Shown piece by piece: positions 19,032 to 27,435 of a DNA stretch of 64,000 bases (position 1 is its first letter; every line of letters starts with the position of its first letter). The notes under the pieces are model-generated. The model worked only from the letters and a program-made list of their open reading frames with translations. It ran no database searches and was not told the origin of the DNA. The position numbers and the translations under genes are program-made. This DNA is from DATBVX01 sp963810775 (GTDB taxonomy: Bacteria; Pseudomonadota; Gammaproteobacteria; Steroidobacterales; Steroidobacteraceae): positions 19,192 through 83,191 of the forward strand of contig CAWEOT010000010.1 in assembly GCA_963810775.1 (NCBI GenBank), read 5' to 3'.

Positions 19032-20774
19032 ATGAGGATCCTTCGTGTCGTCGCCTTGCTGCTCGCGGCGGTGTCATCGCTGCCGTCGCTGGCCGACTCC
19101 GGAGATCGCGCGCGCGTGACGGCGCTTGCGGACCGTTTCGTCGCCGAATACGAGAAGAACTTCCCGGTGTCGTACGCGTTCTCGGGTTTGCCGGTGAAGC
19201 GCAGCGACGGGGTGGACATCAACTCGCCCGAGGCAATCGCGCGCTGGCACGCGCTCATGAAGGAGATGGCAGGCGAGCTCGCGGCGATCAAGCCAGACGC
19301 CTTCGCCGGCGAGCCGGAATGGGTCACCTGGCAGTTTCTCGACCAGACGTTCGAGCAGGACCGGTTGACGGCAATCTGCCGCGGCGAGCTGTGGGGCGTA
19401 TCGACACTTGGCTGGCAGGCTGCGCTGCCCCAGATCGCGAGCATGCAGCCAGTGGGCACGAATGAGGCGCGGGCGCAAGCACTTGCGCGCTGGCGCGACT
19501 TTGGACCTTACATTGGCCGGGAGATTGCGAACCTGCGCGAGGGCCAGCGGCTCGGCTATTCCGCGTCGGAGGCCGCGACGCGATCCACCCTGGGCCAGTT
19601 CGACGAGATGCTCGCCCAGAAGCCCGCCGAGTCGCCGCTCATGGATCCGGCGAAGCGCGACAACACGTCCGCGTTCAGCGCGAAATGGACCAAGGTCATC
19701 GAGGGAACGGTCTGGCCGGCGATCGCGCGCTATCGTGACTACATCCGCGAGGAGTACCTCCCGCATGCCCGCAAGTCCCCATCGCTCGAGGGCATGCCGG
19801 ACGGCCGCGCCTGTTATCGCGGGCTGATCTTCTCGACGACGACCGTGGATGTCGACCTGGATGCGCTCTTCGACCTCGCGCAGCAAGAAGTCGAGCGCGA
19901 ACGAAAGCTCGCTGTCGACCTCGGGCGGAAGCTCTTCGGCGACCGGGTAACGGACTGGAAGTCGCTGGGCGAGGTCATTCGCGCCGACCCTCAGGAGCGG
20001 TTCGCTTCGGCCGACGAGATCCGGGACTTCACGCAGCGCGTCTACGAGCGGGCCTACGCGGCCGCCGGCAGGATTGTGACCACGCCGCCCGTAGCGAAGG
20101 TCGTTCTCGAGCCGTTCCCCGAGTTCCAGCAGGCGACCGCGCCGGGCGGACAGTACATCCCCGCGGCGGAGGACGGCAGCCGCCCGGCGACCTACCTCTA
20201 CAGGAACGTCCCCGCGGCTACGTACCGCACGTCGCTAGAGAACGTGATCCTGCACGAGACGATCCCGGGCCATCACCTGCAGATAGCTTTCCTCGCGGAG
20301 CACGGGCGCAAGAACAATCACCCGATTGCGCGGCTGCTCTTCTTCAGCGGGCCCGGCGAGGGCTGGGCCACGTACGCGGAGGACTTTGCGTACGAAATCG
20401 GCCTTTACGATTCCGACCGCGACTACATTGGACGCGAGATGAGCTCGATCACGCCATGGATGGTGCTCGAACTCGGCACGCAGGTGAAAGGCTGGACCAT
20501 GGAGCAGGCGCTCGCATATGCCCTCGAAGCAAGGCCGCTGCGTTCGCCGGACACGGTGAGGGAAACGGTCGCGCAGATCAGCAGCCTGCCAGGCTTCGTG
20601 CTCGCCTACCCGCTCGGCGCGATGAAATGGGAAGAGATGCGCAAGCGCGCCGAGGCGGCGCTCGGGGCGAAGTTCGACGTGAGGGCTTTCCACCAGGTTC
20701 TGCTCGAGGACGGGATGCTCCCGTTCTCGGCGTTGAACGCGAAACTCGACCGCTGGATCGCTAGCCAGAAATGA
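19032..20774 (+). CDS. Secreted DUF885 family putative metallohydrolase
   Basis: 580 residues. MRILRVVALLLAAVSSLPSLAD is a signal peptide, and the start is fixed by GGGAGG seven bases upstream. The DUF885 domain fills the rest; its zinc-binding motif HETIPGHHLQ, with a downstream glutamate candidate in GPGEGWATYAEDFAYEIGLY, resembles gluzincin-type metallopeptidases. DUF885 proteins are periplasmic or lipoprotein candidates for peptidase activity, but substrates are largely uncharacterised. It stands alone between two E1 modules, converging on the E2 gene with ~70 bp between. Confidence 0.9.
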   Translation: MRILRVVALLLAAVSSLPSLADSGDRARVTALADRFVAEYEKNFPVSYAFSGLPVKRSDGVDINSPEAIARWHALMKEMAGELAAIKPDAFAGEPEWVTWQFLDQTFEQDRLTAICRGELWGVSTLGWQAALPQIASMQPVGTNEARAQALARWRDFGPYIGREIANLREGQRLGYSASEAATRSTLGQFDEMLAQKPAESPLMDPAKRDNTSAFSAKWTKVIEGTVWPAIARYRDYIREEYLPHARKSPSLEGMPDGRACYRGLIFSTTTVDVDLDALFDLAQQEVERERKLAVDLGRKLFGDRVTDWKSLGEVIRADPQERFASADEIRDFTQRVYERAYAAAGRIVTTPPVAKVVLEPFPEFQQATAPGGQYIPAAEDGSRPATYLYRNVPAATYRTSLENVILHETIPGHHLQIAFLAEHGRKNNHPIARLLFFSGPGEGWATYAEDFAYEIGLYDSDRDYIGREMSSITPWMVLELGTQVKGWTMEQALAYALEARPLRSPDTVRETVAQISSLPGFVLAYPLGAMKWEEMRKRAEAALGAKFDVRAFHQVLLEDGMLPFSALNAKLDRWIASQK

Positions 20775-20842
20775 CTGGCGTTCGCAGTGCGCTGAAGGGT
20801 CGCCGATAGGTTTCAGCACCAGCGCGCCGGGAGTTATCGACG

Positions 20843-22042
20843 CTACTCCAGGCGCCAGTCGCAATCCTCGAGAATCTCGACAATACGCGCGAGAAACTCC
20901 GATGCGAGGCGACCGTCGGCGACGCGATGATCCACCGTCAGCGTGAGCTCCGACAGTGGACGCACCTCGACATTTCCATTCAGCGACACAACGCGATCAC
21001 GTTGCCGGCCGACGGCGAGAATCGCGGATTGCGGCGGGTTGATGATTGCAGTGAAGCGGTCCGGACCTCGTGCGCCGAGGTTCGAGATGCTGATCGTCGC
21101 GCCGTCGAGCTCTTCGCGCTTCAGTCGACCCTTGAGGGCGCGCTCGACACAATCCGCGCGTCGGCGAGCGAGTTCCAGGAGACCAAGCCGCTCAACGTGG
21201 TGAATCACCGGAACGAGCAAACCGTTTTCGACGGCAACCACCAGGCCGATGTGCGCACCGCTCGACTGGACCAGACGAGCATCGGGCGAGTCTGGATCTC
21301 CCAAAAAAGTCGCGTTCATGGCAGGAAAATCGCCGAGTGCTCGAGCGACTGCCTGCAGCAGGAAATCGTTCACCGACAGCTTGCGCGAGCCCGCCGCCAG
21401 CGTGGCGGAAGACTCCGCACGCAACGCCTGCAGCAAGGTCCAGTCGACTGAGCGTTCGACGATGAACTGCGGGACGGTCGCGTTGCTCAGTGTCATCGCG
21501 CGCGCCAGCGCGCGGCGCATCGGCGACATCCCAGCCGACGCAGGGCTGGCAACCGACGATGCTTTTTCATTGGTCGGCGTTCCGATCGCACGTTTCACAT
21601 CTTCGAGTTGAACGCGTCCGCGCGGCCCGGATCCCGCAATGCCGCCGAGATCGAGGCCGTGCTCGGCTGCCACCTTGCGTGCGACTGGCGAACTTCGGAT
21701 GCGATCTCCGGCGTGCGTTTCGAATGCAGCGGTCGAAGGCAACGCGGCCTGACGTTCCGGTGTCCGCGCCTTCGGGACCATCGTGCTTGCCGGCTGTGCC
21801 GCATCGGCTTCGAGGCGTGCGATCTGATCGCCGACGCTCGCCTCCTGGCCCACCTGCACCAGGATCTCGACCAGGCGCCCGCTCACCGTCGCCTCGATTT
21901 CAACCACCGATTTTTCCGTTTCGACTTCGACCAGCGGTTCTCCGAGCGCCACCGTATCGCCCACGTTCTTGAGCCAGCGAGTGACGCGGACCGCCTCCAT
22001 CACGAGGCCGACTTTCGGTATTTCCATCGCAACCAGTGCCAC
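20843..22042 (-). CDS. Dihydrolipoamide acyltransferase E2
   Basis: 399 residues in standard E2 order. The lipoyl domain (1-80) has the lipoylated Lys in VETEKSVVEIEA. The peripheral subunit-binding domain is at ~115-150 (SSPVARKVAAEHGLDLGGI). The catalytic domain (~170-399) ends with the His-x-x-x-Asp-Gly motif as DHRVADG. It transfers the acyl group from E1 to CoA. It lies 6 bp downstream of E1 beta in a three-gene E1 alpha-E1 beta-E2 operon; no E3 (dihydrolipoyl dehydrogenase) is adjacent, so a shared E3 is expected. Gene order fits acetoin or branched/aryl 2-oxoacid dehydrogenases. Confidence 0.94.
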   Translation of the reverse strand: MALVAMEIPKVGLVMEAVRVTRWLKNVGDTVALGEPLVEVETEKSVVEIEATVSGRLVEILVQVGQEASVGDQIARLEADAAQPASTMVPKARTPERQAALPSTAAFETHAGDRIRSSPVARKVAAEHGLDLGGIAGSGPRGRVQLEDVKRAIGTPTNEKASSVASPASAGMSPMRRALARAMTLSNATVPQFIVERSVDWTLLQALRAESSATLAAGSRKLSVNDFLLQAVARALGDFPAMNATFLGDPDSPDARLVQSSGAHIGLVVAVENGLLVPVIHHVERLGLLELARRRADCVERALKGRLKREELDGATISISNLGARGPDRFTAIINPPQSAILAVGRQRDRVVSLNGNVEVRPLSELTLTVDHRVADGRLASEFLARIVEILEDCDWRLE

Positions 22043-22048
22043 GCTTCT

Positions 22049-23038
22049 TTACTCCCGCGCCGGTGCTTCGAGGCCGAGTAGTTGGCGCACACCGCGAACG
22101 ATCTCATCGCTGCCCGGCAGCAGAGCTCGCTCGAGCTCAGGAGCGAAGGGGATCGGAGCGAAGGGACAACCGACGCGCGCGACCGGGGCGTCGAGCTCGT
22201 CGAACAGCTCTGTACCGATGCGCGCCGCGATCTCGGCGCCGACGCCACCGTTGCGCACCGCTTCATGCGCGATCAACGCGCGGTGGGTTTTGGCGACCGA
22301 TGCTGCGATGGTCGCCATATCGAGAGGCACCAGGGTGCGCAGGTCGATGACCTCAACCGAGACACCCGCGCGCGCCAGGGTCTCTGCGGCTGTCAGTGCA
22401 TCTCGCACCATCGCCGAATAAACGATCAGGCTGACATCCTTACCAGCGCGCACGACACGCGCCTTGCCGATCGGCGGCAATTCCGCGCCGTCCGCCAGCG
22501 CTTCCTTCATCGTGTATAGCCGCTTGTGCTCGATGAAGAGCACCGGTTCGCCGAGCCGGATCGAGCTCTTGAGGAGTCCGTACGCCTCGGCTGGCGATGA
22601 AGGCGCCACGACCACCAGCCCCGGTACATGGATGAACCACGCTTCCAGGCTCTGCGAGTGCTGTGCTGCTGCGCCTCCGGCAGCACCAGCCTGCGTACGC
22701 ACGACCAGCGGAACGGCGAGCTGACCGCCCGACATGTAGCGGTACTTGGCCGTCTGATTGACCAGGCAGTCCATCGCCAGCGTCGCGAAATCGATGAACA
22801 TGATTTCGAGCACGGGCTTGAGACCACAGAGCGCCGCGCCGGTCGCGAGGCCCGTGATTGCCGCTTCGCTGATCGGCGTGTTGCGCACGCGCTGGTCGCC
22901 GTGTTTCTGCGCGAGACCCTTGGTGACGCCGAAAGCTCCGCCCGCGGCGACGTCCTCGCCCAGCAAATGGACCGAGGCGTCACGCGCCAATTCCTCGTCG
23001 AGTGCGCGGCGCAGGATCTCGATGAAGGTGTGCTCCAT
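22049..23038 (-). CDS. 2-oxoacid dehydrogenase E1 component, beta subunit (second copy)
   Basis: 329 residues, beginning MEHTFIEILRRALDEEL. Typical E1 beta features are DVAAGGAFGVTKGLAQKHG, RNTPISEAAITGLATGAAL, and VEVIDLRTLVPLDMATIAASV. It is clearly diverged from the 17.9-kb E1 beta. It follows E1 alpha by 6 bp and precedes E2 by 6 bp in a tight minus-strand operon. The complex decarboxylates a 2-oxoacid (acetoin, pyruvate or branched/aryl type); the exact substrate cannot be assigned. Confidence 0.94.
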   Translation of the reverse strand: MEHTFIEILRRALDEELARDASVHLLGEDVAAGGAFGVTKGLAQKHGDQRVRNTPISEAAITGLATGAALCGLKPVLEIMFIDFATLAMDCLVNQTAKYRYMSGGQLAVPLVVRTQAGAAGGAAAQHSQSLEAWFIHVPGLVVVAPSSPAEAYGLLKSSIRLGEPVLFIEHKRLYTMKEALADGAELPPIGKARVVRAGKDVSLIVYSAMVRDALTAAETLARAGVSVEVIDLRTLVPLDMATIAASVAKTHRALIAHEAVRNGGVGAEIAARIGTELFDELDAPVARVGCPFAPIPFAPELERALLPGSDEIVRGVRQLLGLEAPARE

Positions 23039-23044
23039 GAAAGC

Positions 23045-24031
23045 TCAGCCCGATATCGCGTTGAGCGATGGCGAACGATAGACATCCTCGAGCACCGTCG
23101 CCGGATCGGGGCGCGGTGCCGCGCGGGCCCGTTCGACGGATTGCTGCACCTCTTGCTTGGCGCGCTCAGCGATCGCGTCCAGTTCTTCCTGCTTGACGCC
23201 GCGCTCGATGAGATGGCGTTTCAGCCGCTCGATCGGGCACTTCTCCCGAATCGCCGCGAGCTCTTCCTTCGACCGGTACTGCTGCGCGTCGCCCACATAG
23301 TGACCGGCCATGCGGAACGTCATGCACTCGAGCAGATACGGACCCGCGCCTTTGCGCAGCAGTTCGATCGCTTCGCGCGCGGCCGCATACACAGTGGGCA
23401 GGTCGTTGCCGTCGACGGTCTTCGTGGAAATGGAGTAGGGCGCAGCGAAACTGCTGACATGCGTGACGTTGGAGTGCTCCTCGCGGCTGGTGAACTCGGC
23501 ATAGCCGTTGTTCTCGCAGACGAAGAGCACTGGGAGCCGCCACAGCGCGGCGAGGTTCAGCGTTTCGTGGAACGCGCCAGCGCCCGTCGCACCGTCACCG
23601 AAGAACACCACGCTGATGTTCTGCTTGCCTTGCGCCTGCGCCGCCCACGCAGCGCCCGCGGCGAGGGCGAGATTGCCTGCCACGACACCGGTCGCGCCCA
23701 GCACACCGTTCGCTGCATCGACCAGGTGCATCGAGCCGCCGCGACCGCGGCACAGGCCATCTTCGCGACCGAGAATCTCGGCGAACGTGGCTTGAAGATC
23801 GCTTCCCTTGGCAAGCACGTGGCCGTGGCCACGATGGCTCGTGAACAATACGTCCTCGCGAGTGAGATGCGCGCAGACGCCGACGGCAACCGCTTCCTGT
23901 CCGGTCGACAAGTGAGGAAAGCCGGGAATCTCGCCCGCGGCGGCCAGCCGCTGCACCTGGCCTTCAAACAGCCGTATCCGCCAGAGCGCGTGATACATCT
24001 GCTTCCAGTCATCGAGCGTCGGTGTAGTCAC
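23045..24031 (-). CDS. 2-oxoacid dehydrogenase E1 component, alpha subunit (second copy)
   Basis: 328 residues starting with GTG (MTTPTLDDWKQMYHALWR). The thiamine-diphosphate motif runs from GDGATGAGAFHETLNLAALW to CENNGYAE; HLSTGQEAVAVGVCAHL and GRGGSMHLVDAANGVLGATG are conserved. GGAAGG lies immediately upstream. It is the first gene of the E1 alpha-E1 beta-E2 operon and is divergent from a small secreted protein gene, with ~160 bp of intergenic DNA between. Confidence 0.93.
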   Translation of the reverse strand: MTTPTLDDWKQMYHALWRIRLFEGQVQRLAAAGEIPGFPHLSTGQEAVAVGVCAHLTREDVLFTSHRGHGHVLAKGSDLQATFAEILGREDGLCRGRGGSMHLVDAANGVLGATGVVAGNLALAAGAAWAAQAQGKQNISVVFFGDGATGAGAFHETLNLAALWRLPVLFVCENNGYAEFTSREEHSNVTHVSSFAAPYSISTKTVDGNDLPTVYAAAREAIELLRKGAGPYLLECMTFRMAGHYVGDAQQYRSKEELAAIREKCPIERLKRHLIERGVKQEELDAIAERAKQEVQQSVERARAAPRPDPATVLEDVYRSPSLNAISG

Positions 24032-24194
24032 AATCCTTCCTGGTTCTTAGTTTTCATGAATACACTGAGGCGCGCGAGTTTTCTCCATCGTCGGAGAAAT
24101 GATACCGCCCGCATCCGGGAACTCGCGAGCGGATTGGGATGCTGCTAATGTCACCGTCGGCCGGATCGTGACCCAAAAACAAAAAGGTGGACGT

Positions 24195-24728
24195 ATGCTC
24201 TGTCAGCAGCGGAATCGGACGGCTCTGTGGGTAGTTGCCGCAGCCGCATTGCTACCTTCGACGGCGTCAGTTGCGCAGAACTCAGCGGACCGCGACCTGA
24301 GCGAAATCAGCAGCTACGTGCTGACCGACGCGGGTCTTGCCAAGTACACCCAGGCCGTCAAGAACCTGGGCCCCCTTGCGAACGGGATGTCGGATCATTG
24401 TGCTGAAGGGGACGACGATGACGGTGAGAGTGCTCACTCTCTGGATGAAACGGTGGCGCGCGTCGATGCAATTCCAGGAGTTCACGCCGCGATCAAGGCG
24501 GCGGGCATGACGACCCGCGAGTACCTCGTCTTCACCTTCTCCTTGTTTCAGAACGGCATGGGGGCTTGGGCGCTCGATCAGCCCGGTGGCAAGTTGCCGC
24601 CAGGCGTGTCTCTGGAGAACGTGAAGTTCTATCGCGCGCACGAGGGCGCCATCAAGCAACTGAGCGCACAGACTAAGGCCACCGAGTGTGACAGCGGCGT
24701 GGGCGAGGACGAGGACAATGCGCAATAG
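24195..24728 (+). CDS. Secreted protein of unknown function
   Basis: 177 residues. The ATG at 24195 follows AAAAGGTGG at a good distance. A signal peptide (LWVVAAAALLPSTASVAQ) leads into a mostly helical protein with an acidic stretch (CAEGDDDDGESAH) and an acidic tail (VGEDEDNAQ). Two cysteines in the mature part could form a disulfide. No family is recognised. The gene is followed 73 bp later by a DUF3617 gene on the same strand. Confidence 0.65.
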   Translation: MLCQQRNRTALWVVAAAALLPSTASVAQNSADRDLSEISSYVLTDAGLAKYTQAVKNLGPLANGMSDHCAEGDDDDGESAHSLDETVARVDAIPGVHAAIKAAGMTTREYLVFTFSLFQNGMGAWALDQPGGKLPPGVSLENVKFYRAHEGAIKQLSAQTKATECDSGVGEDEDNAQ

Positions 24729-24800
24729 CGAGGCGACTGGTGATCAGATGCTTTTGCGGCGATCGAGCCATTCCAATAACGAACTCGGAAGGGGAATAGC

Positions 24801-25241
24801 ATGGCTTTGCCTTATTCGCGCCGCGCTTCGGGAGCTGTATTGACCGTGCTCGCATCTCTGGTTGTCGTTGTGGCGGGCCCACGCGCCGATACGCCAAGCG
24901 CTGCCGGGGATCTCTGGGAAGTGACGTCCAAGATGTCGATGGAGGGGATGCCGATGGAGATGCCGGCGCAGAAGACGAAGGTCTGCGCGGCGAGAGTGTG
25001 GACAAAGCCGCCGGCGGGCGATAATCCGCGGCAGAAGTGCACGCGCTCGGATTACGTGATCGACGGAGACAAGGTCACCTGGACCGAAAGCTGCGAGTCG
25101 CCGCCGATGACAGGCAAAGGCGAGATCACCCGGCAGGGCGACGATGCTTACGCTGGGTCCATCCAATACGCGTCCGAACAAGGGAACATGACCATCAAGC
25201 TCGCCGGCCTCAAGGTCGGGACTTGCGACAACCCAACCTAG
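24801..25241 (+). CDS. Secreted DUF3617 domain protein
   Basis: 146 residues with a signal peptide (GAVLTVLASLVVVVAGPRAD) and a DUF3617 domain: GDLWEVTSKMSMEGMPMEMP, conserved cysteines in KVCAARVW, QKCTRSDYVIDGDKVTWTESC and the C-terminal GTCDNPT. The Cys pattern suggests periplasmic disulfides. Function is unknown; the family is widespread in proteobacteria. The start is backed by GGAAGGGG upstream. A decayed gene fragment begins about 50 bp after its stop. Confidence 0.82.
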   Translation: MALPYSRRASGAVLTVLASLVVVVAGPRADTPSAAGDLWEVTSKMSMEGMPMEMPAQKTKVCAARVWTKPPAGDNPRQKCTRSDYVIDGDKVTWTESCESPPMTGKGEITRQGDDAYAGSIQYASEQGNMTIKLAGLKVGTCDNPT

Positions 25242-25292
25242 GAGTGCGAGCGCACTTGCCAGACCGCGCAGTGCCCGGCGGGGAGCCACGCG

Positions 25293-25454
25293 GGACTCTA
25301 CTTCGTCGGGTTGCCATTCCTGCACGCGATGTCGTCGTCGATGATCCACGGCGCCGGTCGGGATGCCGCACGCATCGTCGAGGCGATCCGGTTGCGCCTT
25401 GGTGCTGAAATTTGTGACGGGAGGGCGCTGCGTGCTCCACAACCCTCTGTTTAG
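25293..25454 (+). pseudogene. Remnant: C-terminal end of an FAD-dependent oxidoreductase
   Basis: The frame reads GLYFVGLPFLHAMSSSMIHG followed by AGRDAARIVEAIRL, then drifts to TAG at 25452. This is the usual C terminus of NAD(P)/FAD-dependent monooxygenase-type flavoproteins, where the FAD-binding region ends and the last helix begins. There is no start codon or N-terminal part. A second, independently mutated copy of the same segment lies at 56.8 kb. The 332-bp gap before the TetR-Rieske gene holds only this remnant and an operator. Confidence 0.7.
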
Positions 25455-25489
25455 ACATCATTTTTAAGTGTCTATGCGAACCTGCCCGC

Positions 25490-25529
25490 GACTCAATGGA
25501 TATTCAGGATACTGAATAGTCATTGAGTC
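25490..25529. promoter_or_regulatory. Near-perfect 40-bp palindrome, probable TetR-type operator
   Basis: The left arm is GACTCAATGGATATTCAGGA and the right arm is TACTGAATAGTCATTGAGTC; 17 of 20 opposing pairs are complementary about the centre at 25509/25510. It contains two nested inverted repeats, ACTCAATG/CATTGAGT and TATTCAG/CTGAATA. It ends 44 bases before the start of the TetR-Rieske fusion gene, which encodes a BetI-like DNA-binding domain, so autoregulation is the natural reading. TetR dimers commonly bind such sites, and the length could accept two dimers. Confidence 0.75.
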
Positions 25530-25573
25530 AGCCTGTCGGCCCGGGTAAAATCGACGCACACCGGGAGACTCCA

Positions 25574-27424
25574 ATGTCGGCCAACATCCAGAGCACCACC
25601 GATCTGCGTCCCAGCGGTTCGAAGCTCGATCTGATCCGTGCCACGGTTGCCGCCATCTCGCGCCATGGCCTGTCGGAATTGACGTCCGCCAAGATCGCAG
25701 GCGCGGCGGGCCACACGGCCGCTTCAATCAACTTTCACTTCGGCTCCAAGGAGGCACTGCTCCTCGCCACGCTGCGCGAGGTCTCGGAGGAGTTTGCCGA
25801 GAGCATGGCGACCGTGCTCGCCGAAGCGGGTGACGACGCATTGCTGGGTCTGCTTGGAATCATCGATGCGAGCCTCAGCCGGCGACTGAGCGACTCGCAC
25901 AAGATCGCAGTGTGGTACGCATTTCTGGCCGAGTCGAACGCGCGGCGGGATTACCAGCGCATTTGCGGTGATCGCGACCAGTCATACAGCCAGACCGTCA
26001 AGATGCTTTGCACGCGGCTGATCGCCGACCGCGGCGTCGAGGGTTGGCCCGACGCCGAGGCCGTCGCGCTCGGCCTGGCTGGTCTCATTGATCAGCTGTG
26101 GCAGGGCATTCTGTTCGAAGGCGATGACTTCGATCGTGACGCCGCCAAACGCCAGTGCCGCGCCTACCTGTGCAGCGTTTTCCCGTGGCTCGCCGATCGC
26201 ATCGAGGCAACTGCGCCGGCGAAGGCAAAGGGTCGAGCTTTGCAGCCGGAAGTGCAGACGCCGACAGATCCGGCGCTGCGCTACACCCTGCCGGCCTGGG
26301 TCTATCACAGTGAGGAGTTTTACGAGCTCGAGAAGGAGCGGCTCTTTCTGCCTTCATGGCAGATCGTCTGTCATGTCAGCGAGCTCGCTTCTGCCGGGGA
26401 CTATGTCACGTTCGAGTTCTTCGGCCGGCGGGGCTTCGTCATCCGTGATGACGCCGGAACGCTGCGTGCCTTTGATAATGTGTGCGCGCATCGCGCGCAC
26501 GCGATCGTGGGTGGGCAGAGCGGTCATTGCGCGAAATTCCTGACCTGCCCGTACCACGGCTGGACCTATCATCTCGATGGACGCAATCGCAGTGTCAGCG
26601 CACCAGACACGTTCCCGAAGTTCGATCGCTCGAAGTTCGGACTCAAGCCGCTCGAGCTCGAAGTGTTCTGCGGCATGGTGTTCGTGAGGTTCCGCTCGGG
26701 CGAAGGCAGCGTCGCAGAGCGCATGGAGCCGCACCAGGCGGAGCTTGCGCACTATCGGATCGAGCAGATGGTGCCGCTCGATGAACTCTGGGTTCACGAC
26801 GTGGAGATCGACTGGAAGAACCTGGTCGAGAACTATGTCGAGGACTACCACTTCCCCATGGGTCACCCGGGTCTCTCGGCATTGATGGAGTCACAGTACG
26901 ATCGCGAGATCCTGCCTGCGGGCACGATGCGCTTGAGTCACCGGATGCGCGCGACACCGCTCAAGTCATGGAGCGCGCAGAACTATGCGAAGTTTCTGCC
27001 GACGATCGAACACCTGCCCGAGGACCTGCGTCGCCGCTGGACCTATATCGGGCTGTTCCCCAATGTATTCTTCGATATCTACCCGGAGTGGCTCGACTTC
27101 TTCCAGTTGGTGCCGACCGGGCCCGGGCGAACGCAGATTCGCGCTCGCTCGTATGGTTTCCCGGATGACCGCCGTGAGATGCGGGCCGCGCGCTGGCTGT
27201 GCGCGCGCCTCAATTCACGTGTGCAGGCGGAGGACGAAGTGCTCACGCGCTCGGTGCAGAAGGGGCTCTCGTCCGGCGCGTATACGCAGGGCATCCTCTC
27301 GTCCAAGGAGATCGTGCTGGGCGGGTTTCAGGACTGGATCAGGGCTCGTCTGCCCGTGACGCAGCTTACGCAGGCGCCACCACGCGGCACAGTCGCGGCA
27401 CGCAATTCCAGCCTGGCGACCTGA
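25574..27424 (+). CDS. TetR/BetI-type repressor fused to Rieske ring-hydroxylating oxygenase alpha subunit
   Basis: 616 residues in one frame. Residues ~12-205 are a full BetI-like TetR regulator: helix-turn-helix around 37-60 (TSAKIAGAAGHTAASINFHF) and the ligand domain with DSHKIAVWYAFLAESNARRD. A linker of ~25 residues (APAKAKGRALQPEVQTPTDP) leads to a complete oxygenase alpha subunit (~230-600). Rieske cluster ligands are Cys304, His306, Cys325 and His328; mononuclear iron ligands are His426 and His431; the bridging position is Glu423. ATG 25574 has GGGAG seven bases upstream. It converges on the glutamine synthetase-like gene. I know of no standard family with this architecture; PutA is the nearest functional analogy. 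Loss of a stop between two genes by mutation or sequencing error is the alternative. Confidence 0.85.
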   Translation: MSANIQSTTDLRPSGSKLDLIRATVAAISRHGLSELTSAKIAGAAGHTAASINFHFGSKEALLLATLREVSEEFAESMATVLAEAGDDALLGLLGIIDASLSRRLSDSHKIAVWYAFLAESNARRDYQRICGDRDQSYSQTVKMLCTRLIADRGVEGWPDAEAVALGLAGLIDQLWQGILFEGDDFDRDAAKRQCRAYLCSVFPWLADRIEATAPAKAKGRALQPEVQTPTDPALRYTLPAWVYHSEEFYELEKERLFLPSWQIVCHVSELASAGDYVTFEFFGRRGFVIRDDAGTLRAFDNVCAHRAHAIVGGQSGHCAKFLTCPYHGWTYHLDGRNRSVSAPDTFPKFDRSKFGLKPLELEVFCGMVFVRFRSGEGSVAERMEPHQAELAHYRIEQMVPLDELWVHDVEIDWKNLVENYVEDYHFPMGHPGLSALMESQYDREILPAGTMRLSHRMRATPLKSWSAQNYAKFLPTIEHLPEDLRRRWTYIGLFPNVFFDIYPEWLDFFQLVPTGPGRTQIRARSYGFPDDRREMRAARWLCARLNSRVQAEDEVLTRSVQKGLSSGAYTQGILSSKEIVLGGFQDWIRARLPVTQLTQAPPRGTVAARNSSLAT

Positions 27425-27435
27425 CGAGCGCCGGA

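Noticed and set aside
22628..24148. 506-codon plus-strand open frame
   Set aside because: It is antisense to the E1 beta/alpha genes with complete motifs and shows no domain.
25452..25475. AGACA/TGTCT hairpin near the fusion gene, as a second operator
   Set aside because: The arms are only five bases with an 11-base loop, too weak beside the 40-bp palindrome.
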